DNA from: Fibrobacterota bacterium
Lineage (GTDB): Bacteria > Fibrobacterota > Fibrobacteria > UBA11236
Length of the DNA stretch: 55,634 nucleotides
Direction of reading: 5' to 3'
Assembly (NCBI GenBank): GCA_023249635.1
Contig: JAHFCH010000009.1
Location: forward strand, 13,717-69,350
Below, one piece after another: positions 10,717 through 18,675 of this stretch. Position numbers and translations under genes: made by a program. Below the pieces are notes generated by a model. That model was not told the DNA's origin. It did not search any database and worked only from the letters and a program-made list of their open reading frames with translations. How positions within the stretch are numbered: position 1 is the stretch's first letter; the number at the start of each line of letters is the position of its first letter.

Positions 10717-10746
10717 TTGCATCGTCCCTCCCCGCGACCCTATAAT
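10717..10746 (+). promoter_or_regulatory. Sigma-70-like promoter placing the start point at or beside the GTG
   Basis: TTGCAT (10717-10722), an 18-base spacer and a consensus TATAAT (10741-10746) lie immediately before GTG 10753. Transcription would begin about seven bases after the -10 box, that is at the start codon, implying a leaderless mRNA. Confidence 0.6.
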
Positions 10747-10752
10747 CCCTGG

Positions 10753-12150
10753 GTGAACCCCTGCATTCGGAAGGCGGCCTTGGCCGCCCTGTTTTTCTGC
10801 GTTTGTAGCGCGACTGCGGGGCGGCCTACCTTGCCGGATTTGCCGCTGGGAACGGGGTCGGCCTCGTTCGCGGGAGGCGGCGCGGGGCATTCCTCCGGCA
10901 TCGGATCCATCTTCGACAACCCCGCGGCCTTGAGCGTGCGGGACGACTTCCAGGTGGAGGCGGGGTTGATGGGCATGGCGGCCGGCCTTTCGCCGTATTT
11001 CCTATACGGATCCCATGGCGTGGGCGAAGGCTCCTATGCCCTCGGGTATTATTACGATGCGCGCCCGGGCGATCCCGAAGCGCCGGCCGCCGCGCGCCAA
11101 GGCATGATCGTGGGCGCCTCGTGGGAGGCGCTGCCTTGGGTGGTGGCGGGCGGATCGGTGCGCAGCACCGGCACCGGCATGGGGGTCGGGCAGGACGGGT
11201 TCGGCGTGGATGAGGATATCGGCGCGCTGATGCGCGCATGGGACGCATGCTGGTTGGGGCTGGCCATGCACAATCTGATGGAATCGGGAGTGGGACAAGA
11301 GCCGGACGGGTTCCGCAGCCATCGTACTTACGCGGTGGCGCTGGGTACGGGACTTTCGGGCCTGCGGCTGCTGGGCCTTTCCTTCCACGAGCCCGATGCC
11401 TATTACGAGTTGCGCGCCAACGGCCTGCCGCCTTACGGCCGTGTGTCCCACGCGTTTTCAATGGCGTCCGCGTTCATGCCCGCGGGCCGGCTGGGATTCC
11501 GTGGGACCTTTTTATTGCCGCATGGCGGCGTTCCCAGCTTCGCGGTGGGCACCTTCCTCAATCTTCCGCTCGGGCGCGGCGCGCTGGTGACCGCCTATAC
11601 CTTCCATGCCGGCGGCTTTGAAGAGACGGGCGAGACCCAGGCTTCGCATTCCATTTCCATGAACTTCCGCTTGGGTGGCCGCTTGGATCCGCTTCCGCCC
11701 ACGGTCGAGATCGTGGCGGACAAGGTGCTGCTGGCTCCCGAGGATTCCGTAGCGCAGGTGCATTTCCACTTGAGCGCGCGCGACATGACCTATGTGCCAG
11801 GTCGCGGCGAAGGGGATATCGAAGAGGGCGTGCATACGGGAATCTGGGCGGGCCGTAAAGCCTCCCTGGACGCAGGCCGCAGCCTGGTCGAAGGCCGCAT
11901 CCGCGATTGGAGCCTCATGATCCATAGCATCGGCACGGGAGGTTTGGCGGGACCGGAAGTGAAAGCCTATCGCGGCCGCGATTTGCCCCCGCGCGTGATC
12001 CGTTGGGATGCGGTGGATGCGGGCGGCAAAAGACTGCCGCCGGGATTCTACGCCTTCCGTCTCGAGGCCGTGGACTTGGCCGGCAACTCCGCCGCCACCG
12101 GATGGCAGTTATTGCAGATAGGCCCGCCGGCCTCACTCACCGGCGGCTGA
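10753..12150 (+). CDS. PorV/UPF0164-like outer-membrane beta-barrel protein with C-terminal Ig-like domain
   Basis: The 465-residue protein starts at GTG 10753, giving a signal peptide ('AALAALFFCVCSATA'). The mature N-terminus 'SASFAGGGAGHSSGIGSIFD' followed by 'NPAALS' is characteristic of FadL/PorV/UPF0164-type barrels, and many alternating amphipathic strands follow to about residue 320. The last 120 residues resemble a FlgD-type Ig-like domain ('IRWDAVDAGGKRLPPGFYAF', 'VDLAGN'). It would sit in the outer membrane; PorV relatives shuttle type IX secretion cargo, but that role is inference here. It is preceded by a near-consensus promoter and no ribosome-binding site. Confidence 0.7.
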   Translation: MNPCIRKAALAALFFCVCSATAGRPTLPDLPLGTGSASFAGGGAGHSSGIGSIFDNPAALSVRDDFQVEAGLMGMAAGLSPYFLYGSHGVGEGSYALGYYYDARPGDPEAPAAARQGMIVGASWEALPWVVAGGSVRSTGTGMGVGQDGFGVDEDIGALMRAWDACWLGLAMHNLMESGVGQEPDGFRSHRTYAVALGTGLSGLRLLGLSFHEPDAYYELRANGLPPYGRVSHAFSMASAFMPAGRLGFRGTFLLPHGGVPSFAVGTFLNLPLGRGALVTAYTFHAGGFEETGETQASHSISMNFRLGGRLDPLPPTVEIVADKVLLAPEDSVAQVHFHLSARDMTYVPGRGEGDIEEGVHTGIWAGRKASLDAGRSLVEGRIRDWSLMIHSIGTGGLAGPEVKAYRGRDLPPRVIRWDAVDAGGKRLPPGFYAFRLEAVDLAGNSAATGWQLLQIGPPASLTGG

Positions 12151-12303
12151 TTACGGTTCCTTTTATATACTAAAGCATACTACGAGTGGGAAGTGATACC
12201 GAATCTCCCGTTGTCGCCGGGATCCCCGATGCCCAAATGCCCGGAGAAATCAAAGGGTTGGCGGTAGATTCTCAACAGGCGCCAGGCAAACAGGGCGCCG
12301 GTC

Positions 12304-12335
12304 GCGGCCGCGATTATTTCCGGCCGCTATTTTTT
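12304..12335 (+). terminator. Hairpin plus U-run just before the small CTD gene (possible attenuator)
   Basis: A 7-bp GC stem (12304-12310 with 12321-12327) is followed by TTTTTT at 12330-12335, with the GGAGG ribosome-binding site of the next gene directly after. The 196-base leader after 12150 also contains a GGCGCC...GGCGCC stem. I could not match it to a known riboswitch class. It may be an attenuator or a terminator for the preceding gene. Confidence 0.55.
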
Positions 12336-12346
12336 CGGAGGGTCCC

Positions 12347-12715
12347 ATGTCATTCGCCAAACTCGCTTCCTTCCTAGTCCTCGGAACCCTCGCTCTGGCG
12401 CATGTCGCCCCTGCCGCCGAACACGGCGCCTACTTCGCTCCGACTTTGCGCAGCGACAGCCAGGGTAGCTTGGAAGTGACCTTCGGGATCGAAGAGGCCG
12501 CGCGGGTTTCCCTGGTGGCCTTCGACGCCCAAGGCAAAGTGGTCGCCACCCTCATCGATGGCAACCAGGTCTCGGGCTTCCACCACCTTTCCTTGTTCTC
12601 CAATCGCCTGCAGGGCCAGGACCGCCGGGTGATCTACGAGCTGCGCGCCGGCGATGCCGTGCTCGCCCAGGTGCGCGCCATTTCTCCCGACGCGCCTGCC
12701 TTGGCCTCGCGCTAA
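12347..12715 (+). CDS. Secreted stand-alone C-terminal (sorting-like) domain protein
   Basis: The 122-residue product has a signal peptide ('FLVLGTLALAHVAPA') and then almost nothing but the roughly 80-residue domain found at the C-termini of the proteins at 14784, 15768 and 19510. The shared pattern is 'VSLVAFDAQGKVVATL', 'GFHHLSLFSNRLQG', then a strand ending near the C-terminus. No other domain is present. The fold resembles type IX sorting or FlgD Ig-like domains. GGAGG precedes the ATG by a few bases. A free-standing copy suggests a structural, chaperone or decoy role, which is speculative. Confidence 0.75.
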   Translation: MSFAKLASFLVLGTLALAHVAPAAEHGAYFAPTLRSDSQGSLEVTFGIEEAARVSLVAFDAQGKVVATLIDGNQVSGFHHLSLFSNRLQGQDRRVIYELRAGDAVLAQVRAISPDAPALASR

Positions 12716-12883
12716 TACCTGAATTTGCGTTTCTTTGGGGGCCGCCTTGGCCCCAACCGCAGGCATTACGTCACGTCCTTCCCATGCCCTGCCCTGGGCC
12801 GTGCCTTATACTCCCCCTATAGGGTTCCTGGTGGTGCCTTGATCCGTGGGTTCGCGGGTACGGTTGGAAAAAAAGGGGAGAAC

Positions 12884-14053
12884 ATGATCGCAGGGAAACG
12901 TGCGTGTTACCTGGGCGCCTGCCTGGCCGGGCTATGGGGCGCGGCCGCCTCCGCCGAAGCCCCGGTATTCCGCTTCGAGGACAATAAAGGCAATCTCGAT
13001 CTGCTGTACGGCGATGTTCCCGTGTATAAGCTGATGACCTTCTACGACGGCAACGACACCACCAAGAAGGTGTTCCACCACGTGTACGGATTCCATGGCG
13101 AAGGCTTCATCACCAAAGGGGCCGGACGCCTCTGGGGCCACCATCGCGGCATTTGGCTAGGCTGGTCCACCGTGACCGGCAACGGCAAGACCGACGACAA
13201 TTTCTGGGAATGCCCGGACGGCAACCACCAGACGCATAACAAGTACCTGCCGGAACGGGAAGCCGCCAATGCCGTCTTCGCCCGCCGCGCTTCCATCACC
13301 GATTGGATCGACGCCGACGGCACCGTGGTGGGCCAGGACAACCGCGAGGTGACCGCCTGGTTCCCGGCCGACGGCGTGCTCGCCCTCGACTTTTTCGCGC
13401 AAGCCATTTCGCCCAAGGGCCCCATGACGGTGCAAGCCACGCCCGCGCACGGAGGCTTGCAATTCCGCAGCGATTCCCAGGACGATACCGCCACCGCCAT
13501 CATGCCCAAGGACGCGGTGCTGCAGCCCGCCGACGTGATCGGCGTCAAGGACAGCAACTCATGGGTGTACGAGTCCTTCACGGTCAAAACCTACAAGTAC
13601 GGCGTGCTGGCCATGGACCATCCCGCCAGCCCGCGCCCCAGCAAACAGAACTTCCGCGGCTACGGGCGCATCGGCGCGTACTATGGCGATAAAGGCACGA
13701 CCATCATGCCCGACGCTCCCATGAAGATGTACGAACGCTTTCTGGTTTTCGATCTGGCCAAGTTCCCGAAACTGGATCAGGCCGCGTTGCAGGCCTATTA
13801 CGATGCCTATAAGAAGGTGGCGCCGGACGCGAGCCTGCCGAAGAATGTCGTGGCGTTGCTACCCTACCGGGGCGCGGCCCGCGGGGCGCTGCGGGTCGGT
13901 TCCGGCACTCTGGTTGGACCTGGGGCCGGAGGTAGCTGGGGTGTTACCCTGCCTACCGGGGACGGGAATTGGATCGGGATTGATGGGCGGCGTATGGGCG
14001 CGCCCGGGGCGGTTTCCCCCGCCGCGATCGATATGGGGTCCGTGGGGCCCTGA
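12884..14053 (+). CDS. Secreted DUF6807 (PF14100, 'PmoA-like') protein
   Basis: The 389-residue protein starts at ATG 12884 after GGGGAG and has a signal peptide ending near 'AAASAEAP'. The DUF6807 signature is clear: 'GHHRGIWLGWSTV' followed by 'DNFWEC', then 'WIDADGTVVGQDNREVTAW' and 'GGLQFRSD'. Despite the Pfam nickname the family is unrelated in function to particulate methane monooxygenase and is often found among sugar-metabolism and secreted proteins; its reaction is not established. The last 60 residues are Gly-rich and unlike the family core. It stands alone on the plus strand, convergent with the TlpA-like gene. Confidence 0.8.
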   Translation: MIAGKRACYLGACLAGLWGAAASAEAPVFRFEDNKGNLDLLYGDVPVYKLMTFYDGNDTTKKVFHHVYGFHGEGFITKGAGRLWGHHRGIWLGWSTVTGNGKTDDNFWECPDGNHQTHNKYLPEREAANAVFARRASITDWIDADGTVVGQDNREVTAWFPADGVLALDFFAQAISPKGPMTVQATPAHGGLQFRSDSQDDTATAIMPKDAVLQPADVIGVKDSNSWVYESFTVKTYKYGVLAMDHPASPRPSKQNFRGYGRIGAYYGDKGTTIMPDAPMKMYERFLVFDLAKFPKLDQAALQAYYDAYKKVAPDASLPKNVVALLPYRGAARGALRVGSGTLVGPGAGGSWGVTLPTGDGNWIGIDGRRMGAPGAVSPAAIDMGSVGP

Positions 14054-14090
14054 CGGGAAATGCGGAAACGCGCGCGCTACCTGGCGGCGG

Positions 14091-14624
14091 CTACTTCGTG
14101 AACTGGCCCTCGACGAGGGCTTCCATTTCCTTCTCTTGCGCCGCGGTATATTGCGGCATGGCCTTGAGCAGTTTGCCATCGCGGCCGAAGATGAACAGCG
14201 AGGGCAGGCCTTCGAAGCCGAACACCTTTGACTGGGTATCCTCCGCGTCCCACAACACCTGATAAGTCATCTTCATCTTCTTGACGAACTTGGCGACCTT
14301 TTCCTTGGGCCCTTTGTCCGTGGTAACGCCGGTGACCACGAGGCCCTTGGCTCCGTACTTTTCCTGCAGGCGCTTGAGCACGGGAATGGTCTCGCGGCAG
14401 CCCGTGCACCAGGTGGCCCAAAAGTCGACCACCACCACCTTGCCCTGCCACTCTTTGGAATCATGCGCCTTGCCGTCCAGATCGGGCAGGGCCAGGGCAG
14501 GCAGGGTTGCCGGCGCGGCGGAGGCCGGGGCGGCGGAAGCGGAGGCATGCAGCGGGGCGGAAAGGGCCCCGGTGAGGAGCAGGGAGAGGGCCAAGAAAAC
14601 GGGTTTCGTGCGCATACTGGACAT
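14091..14624 (-). CDS. TlpA/ResA-like periplasmic thioredoxin
   Basis: The 177-residue protein has a signal peptide ('LALSLLLTGALSAPLHA'), an Ala-rich linker and a thioredoxin fold with the active site WCTGC inside 'VDFWATWCTGCRET' (about residues 66-79) and the cis-Pro segment 'GLPSLFIF'. It would act as an extracytoplasmic thiol-disulfide oxidoreductase, the kind used in cytochrome c maturation or copper-site assembly. Neighbouring genes encode c-type lipoproteins and Cys-containing secreted proteins. Start at 14624; a second Met three codons later is equally possible. No clear ribosome-binding site. Confidence 0.9.
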   Translation of the reverse strand: MSSMRTKPVFLALSLLLTGALSAPLHASASAAPASAAPATLPALALPDLDGKAHDSKEWQGKVVVVDFWATWCTGCRETIPVLKRLQEKYGAKGLVVTGVTTDKGPKEKVAKFVKKMKMTYQVLWDAEDTQSKVFGFEGLPSLFIFGRDGKLLKAMPQYTAAQEKEMEALVEGQFTK

Positions 14625-14783
14625 AATACGTAAAGAGGGGTCAGTGCGGTAGGTGGGTTGGACACTGTATGGTAACCCTGATGCTTGGCCGAAAATAGTT
14701 CCGATCGGCCTGTAACATTTTTACGTATTTGGAGACGGAACGGGCTGGTTGGGGCGAATACACTCGCAACGGAGACAGGAAAT

Positions 14784-15494
14784 ATGAAATCGAAATTACT
14801 CGGAAAAATAGGACTGGGATGCATGATGGCCGTTGGGATGGCAAGCGCCCACTTGTCCATGAAGGCTCTGAAGCCCGCTGCTACGGACCAGCTTAAGATC
14901 ACGGAAACCTTCACCATCACCTGGACCGTGGTATTCGCGCACGGGAAGGGTACGGATATCGCGGTATCGCGAGACGACGGTACCACGTGGACGGATATCA
15001 AGAACGGGTTCACCGAAGCATCGGGAGAGAATACCTTCAAGTGGACGGTAACCGGGCCTACCAGCTCCAAGGCGAAGATCCGCATTTGCGAACAGGGCGA
15101 CAGCCCGAAACCCTGTACTGATGCCAATAAAACGACGGATTCGACGAGTGGAACCGGTGGCCATTATGTATTGGTCTCGCCGGCCTTCGTGATCGCCGAA
15201 GCGGGCTCGGCAGTTCTGGGTACGGCCGGGCAGGCGCCGTTCTCCATCGGCTTCAACCCCGAGTCCCGTAACGTGGACGTTTCCTTCTCCCTCTCGCAGG
15301 CCGAGGCCGTGTCCCTGGAGGCCTTCGACATGCAGGGCCACCTGATCGCCAACCTGGCCCAGGGCCGTTACGAAGCCGGCGCACACCGGTTGTCCGTGTT
15401 CTCGAATCGCCTCTCGGGCGCGTCGCAGGCCATGGTCTTCCGTCTCAAGCTGGGCGCGCAGGTGCATACCCAGGCCTGGGCCGGAGCCCAGTAG
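14784..15494 (+). CDS. Secreted Ig-like protein with mature N-terminal His and C-terminal sorting-like domain (paralog 1)
   Basis: The 236-residue precursor has a signal peptide predicted to cleave at ASA before 'HLSMKALKPA', leaving histidine as residue 1. A beta-sandwich domain follows ('DQLKITETFTITW', 'VSRDDGTTWTDI', 'TFKWTV', then a Cys pair in 'IRICEQGDSPKPC'), resembling the Ser/Thr-rich Kre9/Knh1-type module. His31 and Asp36 of the mature protein align without gaps with both paralogs. The last 80 residues are the shared C-terminal domain ('VSLEAFDMQGHLIANL', 'HRLSVFSNRLSG'). The ATG has GGAGACAGG upstream. It is divergent from the TlpA-like gene and followed by hairpins at 15498-15514 and 15548-15572. 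Confidence 0.8.
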   Translation: MKSKLLGKIGLGCMMAVGMASAHLSMKALKPAATDQLKITETFTITWTVVFAHGKGTDIAVSRDDGTTWTDIKNGFTEASGENTFKWTVTGPTSSKAKIRICEQGDSPKPCTDANKTTDSTSGTGGHYVLVSPAFVIAEAGSAVLGTAGQAPFSIGFNPESRNVDVSFSLSQAEAVSLEAFDMQGHLIANLAQGRYEAGAHRLSVFSNRLSGASQAMVFRLKLGAQVHTQAWAGAQ

Positions 15495-15547
15495 TCCCCT
15501 TCCGCATCGGAAGGACCTTTCCGCAACGCCGGAATTCCCATCCGCAG

Positions 15548-15572
15548 GCCCCGGAACCAATGGTTCCGGGGC
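15548..15572 (+). terminator. Strong hairpin after paralog 1
   Basis: A perfect 10-bp stem, extendable to 12 bp (15548-15559 with 15561-15572), lies 53 bases after the stop, preceded by a weaker 6-bp hairpin at 15498-15514. No T-run follows, so termination is probable but not certain. The remaining spacer to 15768 carries a TATATT box near 15694. Confidence 0.5.
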
Positions 15573-15767
15573 TCCCGCGACACTTGGGACTTGCCCATTA
15601 CCTGACCCATCCCTCTGCTGTTTTCCGCTGCGAAGCGCGTTCTCATTCGTGAACGCCTTTAGGGGCGGGGTCCGCAGGCATAATCGGCAATGCCTCGGTA
15701 TATTCAATGCGGTGGGGATGGGTAGACCGCGCGTCAACCTTGTCCACTGATCCCAATAGGAGTTCGT

Positions 15768-16457
15768 ATGATCAATCGGAATATTTTCGCAGCCTGCGTT
15801 TTCGCGGCTACGTCCCTCGCCAGCGCCCATCTTACTGACGGTTCTCTGGTCCCCAGCGGCGGGCAAACGCTTAAGACCGGAGCAAGCCTCACCATCACCT
15901 GGAAGGAAGATGAGATCCACCATAGCCGCATCGACATCTCCCTTTCCAAGGACAACGGCGCCACCTGGACGGATATCCGCACCAAGGGCCCGGACGAAAG
16001 CGCCGATGGCTCTTTCAAATGGACTATTCCGACCGATGCCGTGAGCGCCCAGGCCAAAATCCGCGTCTGCCAAAGCGGGCCGTGCTCGGCCACCCAGAAC
16101 GTGACCAAAGCCAGCGGCAACAGCTCGCCCTGGTACCTGGTCAGCAACACTTTCGCCATCCAGGCCTCCACCGCGATCGCGGCCCCGGGAGCATCCAACG
16201 AGGGATTGACGGTGGATTATCGCCCGGACCTGCGTAACGTAGAGGTTACGTTTGCGATGGCGCATGAGGGCGCCGTGAACCTTGCTGCTTTCGATATGCA
16301 GGGACGCGTGGTGGCGCAATTGATCCAGGATCGCTTCGCGGCAGGCGAACATCGCCTATCCGTGTTCGCGAACCGTCTCGATGGCGCGCAAGGCCTGGTC
16401 TTCAAGCTGCAAGCCGGTGACCGGTCGGTCTCCCACGCCTGGATGTCGGTGCGTTAA
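15768..16457 (+). CDS. Secreted Ig-like protein with mature N-terminal His and C-terminal sorting-like domain (paralog 2)
   Basis: The 229-residue precursor follows the same plan as the gene at 14784: a signal peptide ending ASA, the mature start 'HLTDGSLVPSGG', His31 (with His32) and Asp36, 'LSKDNGATWTDI', 'SFKWTIP', a Cys pair in 'RVCQSGPCS', and the C-terminal domain 'VNLAAFDMQGRVVAQL' with 'HRLSVFANRLDG'. ATG 15768 has AGGAG in AATAGGAGTTCGT. The TATATT at about 15694 is a candidate -10 box. It is convergent with the DUF3570 operon across a terminator. Confidence 0.8.
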   Translation: MINRNIFAACVFAATSLASAHLTDGSLVPSGGQTLKTGASLTITWKEDEIHHSRIDISLSKDNGATWTDIRTKGPDESADGSFKWTIPTDAVSAQAKIRVCQSGPCSATQNVTKASGNSSPWYLVSNTFAIQASTAIAAPGASNEGLTVDYRPDLRNVEVTFAMAHEGAVNLAAFDMQGRVVAQLIQDRFAAGEHRLSVFANRLDGAQGLVFKLQAGDRSVSHAWMSVR

Positions 16458-16468
16458 ATTGAGTGCGC

Positions 16469-16495
16469 GGCGGGCCGCCCGGCCCGCCCAGGTTT
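16469..16495. terminator. Terminator between paralog 2 and the DUF3570 operon
   Basis: An 8-bp GC stem (16469-16476 with 16481-16488, loop GCCC) is followed on the plus strand by CAGGTTTTT. It lies in the 93-base gap between convergent stops. Confidence 0.75.
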
Positions 16496-16550
16496 TTCGG
16501 CCCCTCCCGCATTGTTGGGTTGGCCTTGCCCCTGCCGAGGCTATCGGCCC

Positions 16551-17756
16551 CTACAAATCGAAGGACAAGCCCGCCAGCACCGTGCCTTGCTGGTAGTATT
16601 CGTCCACGGGGAAGAGCTGGTAATGCTTGGCGGGATGCACGCCGTCGTCCTCGCCGTGGGTATCGCGCACCGCGTGGTCATAGGACAGGTCCCAGCGATC
16701 CGGCAGCCAGGGGGAATCGCCCCAGCTTTCCGGGAAGGTCGAGCCGACCTTGAGCCCCACCGTCAAGGACGAGAAAGCGAAGAAGCGGATATCGGCAGTG
16801 CGATTGACCTCGTCGCCGTCGTACGTGTCCTTGGCAAAGGCCGCCGCCGATTGCGAATAGCCGCGCGCCCGCACGCGCACGAAGGTCCCGTCCCACAGAT
16901 ACTGGTACCATTGCGCATCCAGGGTACCGGATTGCAATTCCCAATCATCCCGATAGTACCGGCCTTCGATATGCAAGGAGCCCAGGCGCTCCGCGAGGTG
17001 GAATCCGCGGATCAACTGGCCCGACAAGGCCAAGGCGGTTTTACGATCGGGCAGGTTCTCGGTGATGAGATTGCCTTGGGTGGTGAAAGGCGGAGTATAG
17101 GGATGCCCCAGGAAACCGGCGCTGTGAATGACGTTGGCGGTGAGTCCACTCAAGGTCAAGGGCGAGAGCACCTGGGCCAAGGTGGCGGAGAGGGAAAGGA
17201 TTTGCCGAGTTCCGCCGAGCTGGTTGAAAGGAACGGCGGGATGCATATCGTCGAAGAAGGCCGCGGCGGAGAGCCCCACCGTGGTATTGCGCTCGTTGAA
17301 ATCCATGGAGCCGCCCAGGGACGGCGAATAGGAGCGGTAATCCTTCTCATCGCTGAAATAGAAGGCGCCCGAGGCGGTGCGACCTTCCCGGGCATAGGCG
17401 AGCGAGGCCTGCTCGGAGTGGCGCAGTTCGCGGCGCGAGGCGCCGGTAACGCCGTCCAGGTTGAGATCATTATCATTGAGGCGGCCGATATTGCGCAGCC
17501 CCAGGCGGCGCGAGGCGCCGGAAACATAGTCGAGTTCCTGATCGTATTGGAATTTCCAGGCATCCGCCAACTTATGCATCCAGGCGAAGGCGGGGGTATG
17601 GTTCCAGACCCCGTTCTTGTCCCAGAAATACATGTACTTGAATTCAACGCCATCGTCGGCTTCGGCGGCGCGGGGCGTCGAGGGTAACACCGCAGTTACG
17701 ACCAGGGCGGTCGCCAGGGCCGCCTTCATGGCGCTGGACCGGGGGGAATTCAGCAT
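16551..17756 (-). CDS. DUF3570 outer-membrane-type protein
   Basis: The 401-residue protein has a signal peptide ('MKAALATALVVTAVLPSTPR') and the DUF3570 layout: 'FKYMYFWDKNGVWNHTPAFA', repeated SGAS(R)R motifs ('SGASRRLGL', 'TGASRRELR'), alternating barrel strands, and the C-terminal 'DEYYQQGTVLAGLSFDL'. It is predicted to be an outer-membrane beta barrel. Its start overlaps the DUF4266 stop by seven bases (ATG 17729 is an alternative start). In many bacteria DUF3570 and DUF4266 genes are adjacent, often with apbE and a thioredoxin-like gene; here apbE is absent and c-type lipoprotein genes are in its place. Confidence 0.9.
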   Translation of the reverse strand: MLNSPRSSAMKAALATALVVTAVLPSTPRAAEADDGVEFKYMYFWDKNGVWNHTPAFAWMHKLADAWKFQYDQELDYVSGASRRLGLRNIGRLNDNDLNLDGVTGASRRELRHSEQASLAYAREGRTASGAFYFSDEKDYRSYSPSLGGSMDFNERNTTVGLSAAAFFDDMHPAVPFNQLGGTRQILSLSATLAQVLSPLTLSGLTANVIHSAGFLGHPYTPPFTTQGNLITENLPDRKTALALSGQLIRGFHLAERLGSLHIEGRYYRDDWELQSGTLDAQWYQYLWDGTFVRVRARGYSQSAAAFAKDTYDGDEVNRTADIRFFAFSSLTVGLKVGSTFPESWGDSPWLPDRWDLSYDHAVRDTHGEDDGVHPAKHYQLFPVDEYYQQGTVLAGLSFDL

Positions 17757-17983
17757 CCGCAGCCGCCGCCCGATCCGGAGCTGCCGCCGGCGGAACCTTC
17801 GCGGCGGGGCAGGTTATGGCTTTCCATGCCCGCGCCTTGCGGGTCCGGGGTGCGTTGCATAATGGGGTCACTGAGGAATTCGCGATCCTTCTGGTGCACC
17901 CGGGCGCAGCCGGTGAGCACGGTAAGGAGGGTAAGGACCGCGAGGACGGCGGCGATTCGCGGCGGAACGGCAATACGGTTCAT
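17750..17983 (-). CDS. DUF4266 small lipoprotein with Gly/Cys-rich tail
   Basis: This 77-residue lipoprotein starts at ATG 17983, which overlaps the upstream stop as ATGA. The lipobox is 'LTGC' near residue 26. The body has the DUF4266 motif 'DREFLSDPIMQRTPDP' and 'SHNLPRREGSAGGSSGSG', ending in 'GGGCGC'. The terminal Cys pair could bind metal or form a thioether or disulfide; the family function is unknown. It is the third gene of the four-gene overlapping unit. Confidence 0.9.
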   Translation of the reverse strand: MNRIAVPPRIAAVLAVLTLLTVLTGCARVHQKDREFLSDPIMQRTPDPQGAGMESHNLPRREGSAGGSSGSGGGCGC

Positions 17984-18675
17984 GGTGACCCTTCGACGTC
18001 TTTCAATTCCGGCAGGCCTTTGGAAGGCGCGGCCCAACGGTAGATTTTCGGTCCCGGATGACAGGCCAAGGCGGAGCAGGTTTCCTGGGTGGGGTTGTAG
18101 TAAGCGGTGTCCCCGTCGAATTTTTCGGGAGCGGAATTGCGCGCATCGAATGCGACATCCACCTTGCCGTTGAGATGGGCCAGGCCGGTGACGTATTCCT
18201 GGAAAGCCGGCGCGGGACCCGGTCTGCGGGGCATGTCCACGGGATGGTTCTGCAGCAGGCTATCGACGCGGTTCAGAAACAGGCCGCGGATGCGCCTTCC
18301 GTCCGAAGTCGTGTCGTTGGCGCCGGGATTGCTGACGGTATGCCACTTTTCCGTGGTCGCAGTATCCTCGAATACGCTGTCGAGTATTACCGCGGAAACC
18401 GAGTGTAAGGATTTACTGTGGCAGTCCAGACAGGTGATGCGGCCATTGAGCCGATCGTTCCGGGGCGCGTTGTTCAGATGGTAATCGTGGTTGCGGTCGG
18501 CGAGCGGATAGGCATGGCATCCCGAACACGTCATCCCTTGGGCCGGTGTGCCCGTGCGCGCCGTGAGGGCTTCGGAATCCACCTTCCACTCGCCGCAGGC
18601 CGTCAGGGCCAGTAATGATCCTGTGAGGAGTAGGCGCGCAAGCATAGAAGGGAAATCTAGCAAAGCGCCGGTCAT
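17980..18675 (-). CDS. Triheme-type c cytochrome lipoprotein (paralog B)
   Basis: The 231-residue product has a lipobox ('LTAC', Cys27) and three candidate heme-attachment motifs: CSGCH at residues 50-54, CLDCH at 82-86 and the unusual CX4CH 'CSALACH' at 200-206, a spacing known from Geobacter-type CxxxxCH domains. 'GLAHLNGKVDVAFD' is shared with its neighbour. The predicted location is a lipid-anchored extracytoplasmic electron carrier. Start 18675 overlaps the upstream stop as ATGA; Met11 (18645) aligns better with the paralog's signal peptide and is an alternative. Confidence 0.82.
   Translation of the reverse strand: MTGALLDFPSMLARLLLTGSLLALTACGEWKVDSEALTARTGTPAQGMTCSGCHAYPLADRNHDYHLNNAPRNDRLNGRITCLDCHSKSLHSVSAVILDSVFEDTATTEKWHTVSNPGANDTTSDGRRIRGLFLNRVDSLLQNHPVDMPRRPGPAPAFQEYVTGLAHLNGKVDVAFDARNSAPEKFDGDTAYYNPTQETCSALACHPGPKIYRWAAPSKGLPELKDVEGSP

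Noticed and set aside
12151-12346. Known riboswitch (c-di-GMP, TPP, cobalamin and fluoride considered)
   Set aside because: None of the conserved core sequences of these classes is present; only generic hairpins and a terminator-like element are visible.
12884-14053. Methane monooxygenase subunit PmoA
   Set aside because: Only the Pfam nickname of PF14100 suggests this; the protein is soluble and secreted with DUF6807 motifs and lacks the membrane helices of real PmoA.
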